Positions 26,623 through 35,927 of a stretch of 64,000 bases of DNA are shown piece by piece. The first letter of the stretch is position 1. Each line of letters starts with the position of its first letter. Made by a program: the position numbers and the translations under genes. Source of the DNA: Streptomyces decoyicus (GTDB taxonomy: Bacteria > Actinomycetota > Actinomycetes > Streptomycetales > Streptomycetaceae). Where the stretch lies: NCBI RefSeq assembly GCF_019880305.1, contig NZ_CP082301.1, forward strand, positions 2,728,001-2,792,000, given 5' to 3'. Under the pieces are notes generated by a model. That model was not told where the DNA came from, did not search any database, and saw only the letters and a list, made by a program, of their open reading frames with translations.

Positions 26623-27096
26623 TCAGGCCACCCATGCTCCGTCACGCATGATGACTCTGCCGCGAAGTTCCTGCTCGCCGCGCCAGGCACGGACAGTCTT
26701 CGGCACGAAGCGGATATACAGAAAGGGGCCATCGTCCCCGCGTGGGTCCCACCCGAATTTGTCGACGAATGCCTGCGCCGCGTCCCCGGGCACCTCGTCG
26801 TCCGGGAAGCACTCCACCGCGCCCTGGAGAAGCACCACATCGGAGGTGTCCGGCAGTGCCAGGCGCACACGCGGGTCTTCGCGGACGTTCCGTGCGGTCG
26901 CGGAGGTCGCACCAGTGCACATCCACAGCGCCCGCCCGTCCCACATGAACCACAGTGGCACCTGGTGCGGCCCGTGTTCAGGATGAGCTGTCGACACCCA
27001 TACATCCCGCTCGCTGGCGAGCCGTTGCAGGGTGTCACGCCTACGTTCAGGCGCCTGACGAGGAACGATCTTCGTGGTCTGCATGAGCGTCGACAC
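26623..27096 (-). CDS. PPOX-class pyridoxamine-phosphate-oxidase-fold protein
   Basis: 157 aa from ATG 27096 (the in-frame ATG at 27084 is an alternative). The split-barrel flavin/F420-binding fold is indicated by DTLQRLASERDVWVSTAHPEHGPHQVPLWFMWDGRALWMCT, ARNVREDPRVRLALPD and VLLQGAVEC. Such small proteins bind FMN or F420 and reduce varied substrates; some bind biliverdin or haem. The C-terminal FLYIRFVPKTVRAWRG is typical. Cytoplasmic, substrate unknown, apparently monocistronic; the pseudogene lies downstream. Confidence 0.85.
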   Translation of the reverse strand: MSTLMQTTKIVPRQAPERRRDTLQRLASERDVWVSTAHPEHGPHQVPLWFMWDGRALWMCTGATSATARNVREDPRVRLALPDTSDVVLLQGAVECFPDDEVPGDAAQAFVDKFGWDPRGDDGPFLYIRFVPKTVRAWRGEQELRGRVIMRDGAWVA

Positions 27097-27380
27097 TAGC
27101 CAGCAAGCGCGCAGCGCACATCGGGCGCGGGACCTACTCGCAGCGGCCTATGGCCTCTCAGCCCTGGGGCGGCGGAGCCCGGAGGAAGTGAGTCACCTGA
27201 CCGGGCGGACAAGCTCCAGGGGCGGCGCCCCGGAAGGCCCACCGGACACGAACGGAGAACGAACGCCCCGGGCGAAGTCATTCTCCGGCCGAAGGTGGTC
27301 GATCCGCCCCCGCTCGACCGCGTTCATGACGGCTCTCTATGATCAACCGGCTCACGACGGCACGAAACGGGGAGACGGCA

Positions 27381-27995
27381 ATGAGTTCCATGGTGAGTTC
27401 GCGGAGATGCCTGCGGACGGCGGCGATAGCGACGCTGGTGGTCTTGACGGCCGGTGCCTGCGGCTCGGAGCCGGCCAAGGGCACGCCCGTGACACGTCCG
27501 ACGGCGCCGGCACTTGATGCGGTCGCGCCCCAGCATCGCGCGCCCGGCGAGAAGGCACCGGTGCTGGAGAAGATCAAGTACGAGCTCGAAACCAGGGTTC
27601 TCCGCATGGGCGGCATGGTTCCGAAGCCGACGAGCAGTTCCTGTGACACCGACGCGGTCGGCGACAAGCCTCAGAAGTTCACCTGCAACGTCAAGTACCT
27701 GGGCATCGATGTGCCCTTCCGGGTGGAGACCACGGGCGGCTTCATCATGACGCAGTACACCGCCACGCCGGTCAAGGGCGGAGTGATCACCGGCGAAGGT
27801 GTGCGCGCCACGGCGTGGAAGCGGTACGGCACCCTCGGCGGAAAGACCAGGGACTCGCTGCGCTGTGACGACATTCCCACGGTCCGGCTGGTCCCGGTCG
27901 ACAAGCCCAGCGGATACCGGTGCTACGTCGGCGCAGGCGGCCTGGCGGGCTCCTACGACGTGATCATCGGCGGCAACGGCCTGAGTCTGCGCTGA
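27381..27995 (+). CDS. Lipoprotein with two DUF4333-like Cys modules
   Basis: 204 aa from ATG 27381, with GGGGAGA 8 nt upstream; the earlier ATG at 27339 has no site and would bury the signal. N-terminal signal RCLRTAAIATLVVLTAGAC with Cys as probable lipid anchor (the lipobox is imperfect: A at -3). After a short linker there are two similar modules, SSCDTDAVGDKPQKFTC and LRCDDIP..DKPSGYRC, each with a Cys pair as in DUF4333-type secreted proteins. Likely anchored on the outer face of the membrane; no known enzymatic motif. Confidence 0.75.
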   Translation: MSSMVSSRRCLRTAAIATLVVLTAGACGSEPAKGTPVTRPTAPALDAVAPQHRAPGEKAPVLEKIKYELETRVLRMGGMVPKPTSSSCDTDAVGDKPQKFTCNVKYLGIDVPFRVETTGGFIMTQYTATPVKGGVITGEGVRATAWKRYGTLGGKTRDSLRCDDIPTVRLVPVDKPSGYRCYVGAGGLAGSYDVIIGGNGLSLR

Positions 27996-28101
27996 GCAGC
28001 GGCACAGGAAGAACGCAGCACCACCGCAACGGTGTGACGCTGCGCCAAGAGGGCGTCCTCGTCTGCTGCCAGTCGTTCGAGCAGCGCCCTCGAACAGCTC
28101 C

Positions 28102-28755
28102 TCACCCCGCCCCCGCCCCCGCCACGCCATGCAGGAAGAGAGCCCAGGCGAGCATGCCGAAGGCGGCGGTGTGGGCGAGCGCGCGCACGATGTTCCAGGT
28201 GACCCACCGGCCCTCGAAGTTGTCCCGCGCGGCCTTGAGCACACCGGGCCGGTCGGCCATGCCGGCCGGTCCGCCGAAGCCGCGGGAGCCGCGGGAGCCG
28301 CGCGAGCCGCCGGCGTCGCCCAAGGCAGCCGGGCCGTCGTCCCTCGGGGCCTTGTCGAGGACGTTGTCGGGCGCGCTGTCGAGGGCGTTGTCGGGCGCGT
28401 TGTCGAGGGCGTTGTCGAGGGCGTTGTTGAGCGGGACGTTGACGCCGCCGGTGACGAAGAAGCCCGCCGAGTACAGCACCAGCGCGGCGAGAATCCACGG
28501 CAGTGCCATCCGGCCGGTCCCGTTCCAGGCCAGGACGGTGGCGAGGACGAGCAAGGGGATCGGCAGCAGAAAGGGGAGCAGGAACCAGCCGTTGACGATG
28601 GCCCTGTTGATGTTCTGCACGGCCTCTACGAAGGTGCGGTCGGCGGACCGCCGGAGACCCGGCATCACCGCGTAGGCAAAGGCGGCGAACAGGCCGGCCA
28701 TCAGACCCACGCCGAGGGTCGCGCCCAGGAGCGTGGCGGTCTGCAGGACTCTCAT
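28102..28755 (-). CDS. DUF1772 (anthrone-oxygenase-like) membrane protein with repeat-expanded loop
   Basis: 217 aa, ATG 28755. Four membrane helices: LGATLGVGLMAGLFAAFAYA, LLPFLLPIPLLVLATVLAW, ILAALVLYSAGFFVTGG, and NIVRALAHTAAFGMLAWALF. The conserved family signature GGVNVPLNNALDN and FEGRWVTWNIVRA is present, but ~60 residues are inserted between its two halves: NALDNAPD-type tetrapeptide repeats followed by GSRGSRGSRG. Usual length is about 150-160 aa. The DNA shows 12 bp and 9 bp tandem repeats. Relatives include the NoxC/anthrone oxygenase group; the role here is unknown. Confidence 0.85.
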   Translation of the reverse strand: MRVLQTATLLGATLGVGLMAGLFAAFAYAVMPGLRRSADRTFVEAVQNINRAIVNGWFLLPFLLPIPLLVLATVLAWNGTGRMALPWILAALVLYSAGFFVTGGVNVPLNNALDNALDNAPDNALDSAPDNVLDKAPRDDGPAALGDAGGSRGSRGSRGFGGPAGMADRPGVLKAARDNFEGRWVTWNIVRALAHTAAFGMLAWALFLHGVAGAGAG

Positions 28756-28807
28756 GGCTCCTCCGTGTCCGGTGCGGTGGGCCGACCCTACCGAGAGCGG
28801 CAGCGCG

Positions 28808-29083
28808 CTACCCGACCCTCCGGTAACTGCTGCCGTCCTTGGGCCTGGTCAGCAGGCCCGCCACGACGAGGTAGCGGCGCAGCGCCGAGCAGTCTTCGTG
28901 CACCGTCAGCAGTGCCTCGTTGACCTCGCGCTCGGTGTACGCCCGGTCCCGCTCGAACAACGTCTCCGTGAGATGGACGAGCAGTTGCTCGCGGCGGGCC
29001 GCCTTCCGTGGGATCGCCGTCAGCCGCCCCCGGGAGAAGAGGGAGGCCACCCCCTGTGAACCGCTGGCTTCATGGTCGGACAT
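28808..29083 (-). CDS. DUF2087 domain protein
   Basis: 91 aa from ATG 29083 (MSDHEASG), chosen because the domain starts shortly after it. Core: LFSRGRLTAIPRKAARREQLLVHL, ERDRAYTEREVNEALLTVHEDCSALRRYLVVAGLLTR, YRRVG. This is the DUF2087 fold, a small helical domain resembling a DNA-binding winged helix, often found alone or fused to ArsR regulators. The reading frame stays open upstream to 29362, so a longer protein with an N-terminal Cys-rich extension is possible. It ends 52 bp before the DUF1772 gene start on the same strand. Confidence 0.85.
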   Translation of the reverse strand: MSDHEASGSQGVASLFSRGRLTAIPRKAARREQLLVHLTETLFERDRAYTEREVNEALLTVHEDCSALRRYLVVAGLLTRPKDGSSYRRVG

Positions 29084-29341
29084 GCCTGCAGCCTCCCGCG
29101 CCGCCCCACCCCCGGCAACGCATTTTCCCGGCGCGAGGCGAGCGCGGGCGGGCGGCCACCCCGAAGGCCACCAGCCGCCCGAGGGGCACACGAGGCAGCA
29201 GAACCGGGACGCCACCGGCTCACCAGGCAGACCGGATCGGGCCGTTCGTGCGAGTCGGGCCAGGTCGACGGCGAGATCGCCGAGCTCGGCCCCGGTGATG
29301 CGGCGGTGGCTCCCGCAGGCTCCGCACTCGCGGTGGCCCAT
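29084..29341 (-). other. Open frame with CxxC pairs upstream of the DUF2087 gene, unresolved
   Basis: In frame with the DUF2087 gene, an ATG at 29341 would begin MGHRECGACGSHRRITGAEL and include ELGDLAVDLARLARTAR, then FCCLVC. The two CxxC-type pairs suggest a zinc ribbon, and the helix looks real, but the following ~30 residues are low-complexity and no ribosome site is clear. Either a long N-terminal extension, a decayed small gene, or chance. The rest of the gap to 29500 shows nothing. Confidence 0.3.
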
Positions 29342-29500
29342 CAGGCCGACGAGCCGCCGCACATGTGGGTCACCACCCGCGCCGGCCTGACCGCCGAGCC
29401 GGCCGACGGCAGCAGCATGGCGCCGCCGTGGGCCAACTGGGGCCGGATGGCGGCCGCTTGGGCCGTGGGTTTATTCGGTTCGCAGGGTTGTTGCGGTGCT

Positions 29501-30205
29501 TCAGGGAGCCGGGTGGTGGTGTCCGGGAGCAAGGGCCGACGCACCCTGGCCCCCCACCCCGAGGAATTGCAGCACCGCCAGCACCCGCCGGTGGTCCGCG
29601 TCCGCCTTCGGCAGGTCCAGTTTGGCGAGGATGTTGTTGATGTGTTTGGCGACCGCACTCTCGCTCACCACGAGCTGGGCGGCGATGCCCGCATTGGAGC
29701 GGCCCTCGGCCATCAGGGCGAGGACGTCCCGTTCGCGGGCCGTCAGCCGCTCCAGCGGATCGCTCGCCCGGCGCACCAGCAGCTGGGCGACGACCTGCGG
29801 GTCGAGCGCGGTGCCGCCGGACGCCACCCGGCGCAGTGCCTCGATGAACTCCTCGACGTCCGCGACCCGTTGTTTGAGCAGATAGCCGACGCCGCTGGTG
29901 TTCGTCGCGAGCAGATCGGCCGCGTAGCGCTCCTCGACGTACTGGGAGAGCATCAACACGGCCGTGCCGGGCCGGTCCCGGCGGATGGACAGTGCGGCGC
30001 GTACGCCCTCGTCCGTGAAACCGGGGGGCATCCGGACGTCCACCACCGCGAGGTCGGGCCGGTGTTCCCCGACCGCCGCCAGCAGCTCCTGCGCGTCCCC
30101 CGCCTCGGCCACCACCTCGAACCCGGCCATCTCCACCACCTTGACCAGCCCGATCCGCAGCAGTACGGAGTCCTCGGCGATCACGGCACGTCTCACATCG
30201 GGCAC
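29501..30205 (-). CDS. LuxR-type (NarL family) response regulator
   Basis: 234 aa, ATG 30205. Receiver domain: VIAEDSVLLR acidic start, phosphoacceptor Asp in LAVVDVRMPP, LMLSQYVEERYA, and the conserved Lys in GVGYLLKQRVADVEEF. C-terminal LuxR helix-turn-helix: LTARERDVLALMAEGRSNAGIAAQLVVSESAVAKHINNILAKLDL. Its start lies 13 bp inside the end of the sensor kinase gene, so the pair is translationally coupled. The C-terminal tail is Gly/His/Pro rich. Target genes are unknown. Confidence 0.94.
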   Translation of the reverse strand: MPDVRRAVIAEDSVLLRIGLVKVVEMAGFEVVAEAGDAQELLAAVGEHRPDLAVVDVRMPPGFTDEGVRAALSIRRDRPGTAVLMLSQYVEERYAADLLATNTSGVGYLLKQRVADVEEFIEALRRVASGGTALDPQVVAQLLVRRASDPLERLTARERDVLALMAEGRSNAGIAAQLVVSESAVAKHINNILAKLDLPKADADHRRVLAVLQFLGVGGQGASALAPGHHHPAP

Positions 30206-31431
30206 GGCAGCTCCACGCTCATCATGGTCGGGCCCCCCACGGGGCTGCTCATCCGGAATGTTCCGTCCACGGACCGCACGCGCTGGGCGAGCCCCCTCAG
30301 ACCGCTCCCCCTGGACGGATCGGCGCCGCCCGTCCCGTCGTCGGCGATCACCACCCGAAGTATCTCGCCGAGCCGGGTGACCGTCACCTCCGCCCGGCTG
30401 GCCTCCCGCGCATGCTTGGCGATGTTCGTCAGCGCCTCGGAGACGACGAAGTACGCGACCGCCTCGACGGCCGGCGCCGTGCGCTGCGGCAGATCCGCCG
30501 GCAGATCCGCCGGCAGATCCACCCGCAGCCGTACGGGCAGTGGCGCGCGGGCCGCGAGACCCGACAGCGCCGCATCCAGCCCCAGTTCGTCCAGAACGGC
30601 CGGATGGAGCCCGCGCACCAGGTTGTTGAGCTCCTCGATCGCGTCCTTCGCCTCACGGTGCGCGGCATCGATGACCTGCTGCGCCTCCGGTGGCAGGTCC
30701 GTCAGCGTGGCCTTGGCCAGCCCGAGGTTCAGGGCCAGTGACACCAGCCGCTGCTGTGCGCCGTCATGCAGATCGCGCTCGATGCGCCGTCGCTCGGCGT
30801 CGGCGGCGTCCACCGCACCGGCCCGGCTCTCGGTGAGGTCCTCGACCCTGCGCGCCAGCTCGTCGGACCGGCTCACCCCCAGCACCGCCCGCCCCACCAG
30901 GATCTCCAGCCGTACGAGCCCGCCGGCGAGCGGGGGCACCGCGGCGAGCGCCGGCAGCCCCACCGCCGTGAGGTATCCGGCCGGGACGGCGTAGCCCCCG
31001 TGGTCGCGCCGCCACTGCGACGGCACCAGCCACACCCACACCAGGACCAACGACGCCGCCACCGCTGCCAAAAGCAGTGCCAGCAGCAGGATTTCCAGCA
31101 CCGCGAGCAGCGGACCGATCAGCAAGTTGTAGCCGAACTGCCGCTTGATCTCCCTGAACCGCAGTCGCGGCAGCTCCACTCCGCACAGCGCCCGGAACCG
31201 CCAGCGCTGCGGCTCGGTCAGCCCCCAGCCCGCGACGAACAGCAGGGGAAGCGTGAACGCCAGCACCACCGGCGTATCGGGGTCCGGGTCGAGCACCGTG
31301 CCGAGCAGCAGCATCACCACCCAGAAGTGCAGCAGCAGCGGGAGGAGATGCAGCGTCATCCCGGCGGCTATGAAGGCGATGTCACGCCGCATACGTACGA
31401 GAGCCCGGCGCAGCCGGGGCGGGACGGTCAT
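30193..31431 (-). CDS. Sensor histidine kinase (HisKA_3 / NarX-DesK type)
   Basis: 412 aa from ATG 31431 (MTVPPRLRRAL), because this gives the usual short N-terminus before the first membrane helix. About six hydrophobic segments form the sensor region (LHLLPLLLHFWVVMLLLG; LVLAFTLPLLFVAGW; LLLALLLAAVAASLVLVWVW; others). The dimerisation box RRIERDLHDGAQQRLVSLALNLG carries the phosphorylated His. The ATPase domain shows EALTNIAKHAREASRAEV (N-box) and ADDGTGGADPSRGSGLRGLAQRV (G boxes). It autophosphorylates and passes phosphate to the coupled response regulator. The signal is unknown; no stress-transporter gene is adjacent. Confidence 0.93.
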   Translation of the reverse strand: MTVPPRLRRALVRMRRDIAFIAAGMTLHLLPLLLHFWVVMLLLGTVLDPDPDTPVVLAFTLPLLFVAGWGLTEPQRWRFRALCGVELPRLRFREIKRQFGYNLLIGPLLAVLEILLLALLLAAVAASLVLVWVWLVPSQWRRDHGGYAVPAGYLTAVGLPALAAVPPLAGGLVRLEILVGRAVLGVSRSDELARRVEDLTESRAGAVDAADAERRRIERDLHDGAQQRLVSLALNLGLAKATLTDLPPEAQQVIDAAHREAKDAIEELNNLVRGLHPAVLDELGLDAALSGLAARAPLPVRLRVDLPADLPADLPQRTAPAVEAVAYFVVSEALTNIAKHAREASRAEVTVTRLGEILRVVIADDGTGGADPSRGSGLRGLAQRVRSVDGTFRMSSPVGGPTMMSVELPCPM

Positions 31432-31607
31432 GATCCAACCGTATGGGGCCGGTTCGCGCGGCGGCCATGACAGCAGGGTCCGTAGCGAGGGTGTAGCTGG
31501 TGCCACCCCAAGTCGGACAGCGACGTTACTGACGGTGGCCTGCGAAAACCGGAGTGTTGATCACGAGCCCGACGGCCGGGTTCACGACTCCGGAAGAGAT
31601 CCTTTCC

Positions 31608-32066
31608 ATGGCCCTCAACTCCCTCAACTCGCCAGCCATCTGCGGCAGTTACACCCGCCGAGGCGGCACCGGCACGGTGTCGCTCAGTGCCGCCCGCCGT
31701 CGGCAGGTGCCGCTCAGCGCCGCCCGCCGTCGGCAGGGCAGGATCCTGACCGGCGCCGGGCTCGCCCTCCTCCCCTGGCTCGGCTACCTGGCGGGCACCC
31801 TCCCGCCCGCCGAGGCCGCCGCCTGGGTCGCCCTGGACGCCCTGGAGGCCGCCGCCCTCCTCACCGCCGGCACCCGCCTGCTGCGCGGCGACTCCCGCCA
31901 CCGCGCGCCCGCGGCCGCCGCGGCCGTCCTGCTCCTCGCCGATGCCTGCCTCGACCTTGCCACCGCCGCCCCCGGCACGGAGCTGGCCACCGCCCTCGCC
32001 ATGGCTGTCGGAGCGGAACTGCCCCTGGCGGGCCTGTCCGCCTGGCTCGCCTCGCGGCGGAGGTGA
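31608..32066 (+). CDS. Small membrane protein of unknown function
   Basis: 152 aa from ATG 31608 (MALNSLN), which has GGAAGAG about 9 nt upstream; a GTG at 31554 is possible. After ~45 cytoplasmic residues there are four hydrophobic helices: ILTGAGLALLPWLGYLAG, WVALDALEAAALLTAGTRLL, AAAAAVLLLADACLDLATAAPG, and LATALAMAVGAELPLAGLSAWLA. The D-A-L-E and A-D-A-C-x-D acidic residues inside helices are conserved in actinobacterial homologues as I recall them. No known domain. The N-terminal tail contains an exact-style duplication of ten residues (see repeat at 31677). Confidence 0.75.
   Translation: MALNSLNSPAICGSYTRRGGTGTVSLSAARRRQVPLSAARRRQGRILTGAGLALLPWLGYLAGTLPPAEAAAWVALDALEAAALLTAGTRLLRGDSRHRAPAAAAAVLLLADACLDLATAAPGTELATALAMAVGAELPLAGLSAWLASRRR
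31677..31736 (+). repeat. In-frame 30 bp tandem duplication inside the small membrane protein gene
   Basis: 31677-31706 and 31707-31736 are near-identical 30 bp copies, coding VSLSAARRRQ then VPLSAARRRQ in the cytoplasmic N-terminal tail. Confidence 0.85.
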
Positions 32067-32149
32067 GGCGCCTAGGGGGTGAGCGAACAGATCCCGTAGG
32101 GGAGGCGAGGGCCCCCTGCGGGCCACAACGTGGGGACGCCGGAAGGCAT

Positions 32150-32355
<206 letters not shown>

Positions 32356-32398
32356 AAAAGCGCCGGCCGGCCCCGGAGAATCCGGGGCCGGCCGGCGC
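32356..32398 (-). terminator. Very strong hairpin terminator of glyS
   Basis: A perfect 19 bp stem (arms 32356-32374 and 32380-32398) with a 5 nt loop. On the minus strand it is followed by TTTTGC. It lies 56 bp past the glyS stop and could also stop plus-strand transcripts. Confidence 0.85.
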
Positions 32399-32453
32399 TT
32401 GAGGTCGCAGGTGGGCGCCGCCCCGGAAGGGACCGGTGCCGCACCGCGCGGGA

Positions 32454-33836
<1,383 letters not shown>

Positions 33837-34033
33837 GGTGCTCTCTTCATTACGACGACGAACGATGGATGGGCAGCGCCCTAGCGCCTCGATGGGGGGG
33901 TGGTGGTCGGGAGACGGGTGGGCGAATAGTTCAGGGTACCGGCGGCCGTACCCTCCGGATCAAATCGGTTCCGGATCGGTGGTGGCTCGGTTCCGGCCCA
34001 CTGTCGCCCCGCTCACACCCACCCTCCCCGTTG

Positions 34034-34071
34034 TTGACAATCGTTTCCAACTTTGTTGAAAATGAGTGTCA
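34034..34071 (+). promoter_or_regulatory. Promoter with two Zur boxes upstream of the zinc importer
   Basis: TTGACA at 34034-34039 is a consensus -35; GAAAAT at 34058-34063 could be the -10 (18 bp spacer). Two 15 bp Zur-like 7-1-7 sites, TGACAATCGTTTCCA (34035-34049) and TGAAAATGAGTGTCA (34057-34071), lie 22 bp apart over these boxes. They resemble the known Streptomyces Zur box TGaaAATgaTTTTCA. Zur encoded at 36968 would block RNA polymerase when zinc is sufficient. The predicted transcription start is at the ATG itself. Confidence 0.7.
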
Positions 34072-35033
34072 TGAACATACGCCGTCATATATCCACCGCG
34101 GCCCTCGCCGGAGTCTCGGTGCTCGGCCTGCTGGCTCTGTCCGCCTGCTCCCCCGCCGGCGGCGCCCGCACCGAGGACGGCAAGCTGCGGGTGACAGCGT
34201 CCTTCTATCCCATGGAATTCCTCGCCCGGCAGATCGGCGGGGAGCACGTCGAGGTGACCGACCTCACCAAGCCGGGTGTCGAGCCGCATGACCTGGAGCT
34301 CAGCCCGCGGCAGACCGCCGAGCTGGGCGAGTCCGGAGCGGTCGTCTACCTCAAGGGCCTCCAGCCCGCCGTGGACGACGCCGTCGCGCAGTCCGGCAAC
34401 AAGCACGTCGCCGACGCCGCCTCGCTGACCTCCCTCTCAAAGCACGGCACCGAGGTCGACGGCCACCACCACACCACCGGCGACAACCACTCGCACTCCG
34501 AGGCCGAGGGCGGCAACGACCCCCACATCTGGCTCGACCCCGTGAAGTACGCCGAGGTCGCCAAGGGCGTCAACAAGACCCTCGCCAAGGCGGACCCGGC
34601 CCACAAGGCCGACTTCCAGAAGAACACCGATGCGCTGGTGAAGAAGCTGGACGGGCTGGACAAGGAGTTCCGGGACAAGCTGGAGAAGCGGTCCGCGGAC
34701 ACCTTCCTCACCACCCACGCGGCCTTCGGCTATCTCGCCCAGCGCTACGGCCTGACCGAGGAGGCCATCAGCGGCCTCGACCCCGAGTCCGAGCCCAGCG
34801 CCCACCGCATCAAGGACCTGCACACCCTCGCGAAGAAGCACCACGTCTCGACGGTCTTCTTCGAGACGATCGCCAACCCGGCCACCGCCAAGGCCCTGGC
34901 CGGTGACCTGCACCTGAAGACCGATGTCCTCGACCCGCTGGAAGGCATCAACGACAAGTCCCGCGGCCGGGACTATTTCGAGGTGCAGCACGCCAACCTC
35001 GCCGCGCTCCAGAAGGCGCTCGGCAACAAGTGA
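34071..35033 (+). CDS. znuA: Zinc ABC transporter substrate-binding lipoprotein
   Basis: 320 aa from ATG 34071 (MNIRRHIS); ATG 34062 is possible, but the predicted promoter places the transcript start at 34069-34071, giving a leaderless message. A lipoprotein signal ends LALSAC. The cluster 9 metal-binder motifs are present: VTASFYPMEFLARQIGGEHVEV, PGVEPHDLELSPR, a His/Asp-rich flexible loop (HHHTTGDNHSHSE) that captures zinc, then DPHIWLDP with a ligand His, TTHAAFGYLAQRYGL, and STVFFETIANP. It binds Zn(II) outside the membrane and hands it to the permease. Confidence 0.94.
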   Translation: MNIRRHISTAALAGVSVLGLLALSACSPAGGARTEDGKLRVTASFYPMEFLARQIGGEHVEVTDLTKPGVEPHDLELSPRQTAELGESGAVVYLKGLQPAVDDAVAQSGNKHVADAASLTSLSKHGTEVDGHHHTTGDNHSHSEAEGGNDPHIWLDPVKYAEVAKGVNKTLAKADPAHKADFQKNTDALVKKLDGLDKEFRDKLEKRSADTFLTTHAAFGYLAQRYGLTEEAISGLDPESEPSAHRIKDLHTLAKKHHVSTVFFETIANPATAKALAGDLHLKTDVLDPLEGINDKSRGRDYFEVQHANLAALQKALGNK

Positions 35034-35065
35034 CGGACACCGCACAGCACGTGACGGAGGTCACC

Positions 35066-35845
35066 ATGAACCAGTCGCCCGCCCAGCCGGTCATCGACCT
35101 GCACGGGGCCACCGCCTCCCTGGGAGCCCGCCCCGTGCTGCGCGGCGTCGACCTGACCGTGCGCTCCGGCGAGGTCGTGGCCCTGCTCGGCGCCAACGGC
35201 TCCGGCAAGTCCACCGCCGTACGCTCCGTGATCGGCCAGGTCCCGCTCACCGGCGGCGAGCTGTCCCTCTTCGGTACGCCGTTCCGCCGGTTCAGGGACT
35301 GGGCCCGGATCGGGTACGTACCGCAGCGCACCACCGCGGCCGGCGGCGTCCCCGCCACCGTCCGCGAGGTCGTCACGGCCGGCCGGCTCGCCCGTACGAA
35401 ACTGGGCATCCTGCGCAAGGCCGACCGGGCCGCGGTGCACCGCGCCCTGGAGCTGGTCGGCATGGCGGACCGGGCCAAGGACTCCGTCAACGCGCTCTCC
35501 GGCGGACAGCACCAGCGGGTGCTGATCGCCCGCGCGCTGGCCGGCGAACCGGAGCTGCTGATCATGGACGAGCCGATGGCCGGCGTCGACCTGGCCAGCC
35601 AGGAGGTGCTCGCCTCCGCACTGCGCGAACAGGTCGGCCGCGGCACGACGGTCCTGCTCGTCCTGCACGAGCTGGGCCCGCTGGAGCCGCTGATCGACCG
35701 CGCGGTGGTGCTGCGGGACGGCTGCGTCGTCCACGACGGCCCGCCGCCCGAGGCCGTGGGCCAGCACGCGCTGCCCGGCCATGACCATGTCCACCCGCAC
35801 GCCGATGCGGCCGCGGAACCGATCCGGACGGGGCTGCTGAGCTGA
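35066..35845 (+). CDS. znuC: Zinc ABC transporter ATP-binding protein
   Basis: 259 aa from ATG 35066, which has GGAGG 5 nt upstream; the GTG at 35030 overlapping the znuA stop is a less supported start. Walker A GANGSGKST, Q-loop YVPQRT, signature LSGGQHQRVLIARAL, Walker B ELLIMDEPMAGVD, and H-loop VLHELG are all intact. The C-terminus is unusually His-rich (GQHALPGHDHVHPHAD), which may bind zinc and regulate activity. It energises zinc import with the flanking genes. Confidence 0.94.
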   Translation: MNQSPAQPVIDLHGATASLGARPVLRGVDLTVRSGEVVALLGANGSGKSTAVRSVIGQVPLTGGELSLFGTPFRRFRDWARIGYVPQRTTAAGGVPATVREVVTAGRLARTKLGILRKADRAAVHRALELVGMADRAKDSVNALSGGQHQRVLIARALAGEPELLIMDEPMAGVDLASQEVLASALREQVGRGTTVLLVLHELGPLEPLIDRAVVLRDGCVVHDGPPPEAVGQHALPGHDHVHPHADAAAEPIRTGLLS

Positions 35846-35927
35846 TGCCGCGCTCCTCGGGGGACGCCCCCCGCACCCCGGCCCGCCACCGCCCGAGCAC
35901 CGGCTCCCTTCTGCGAGGACGACCGAC

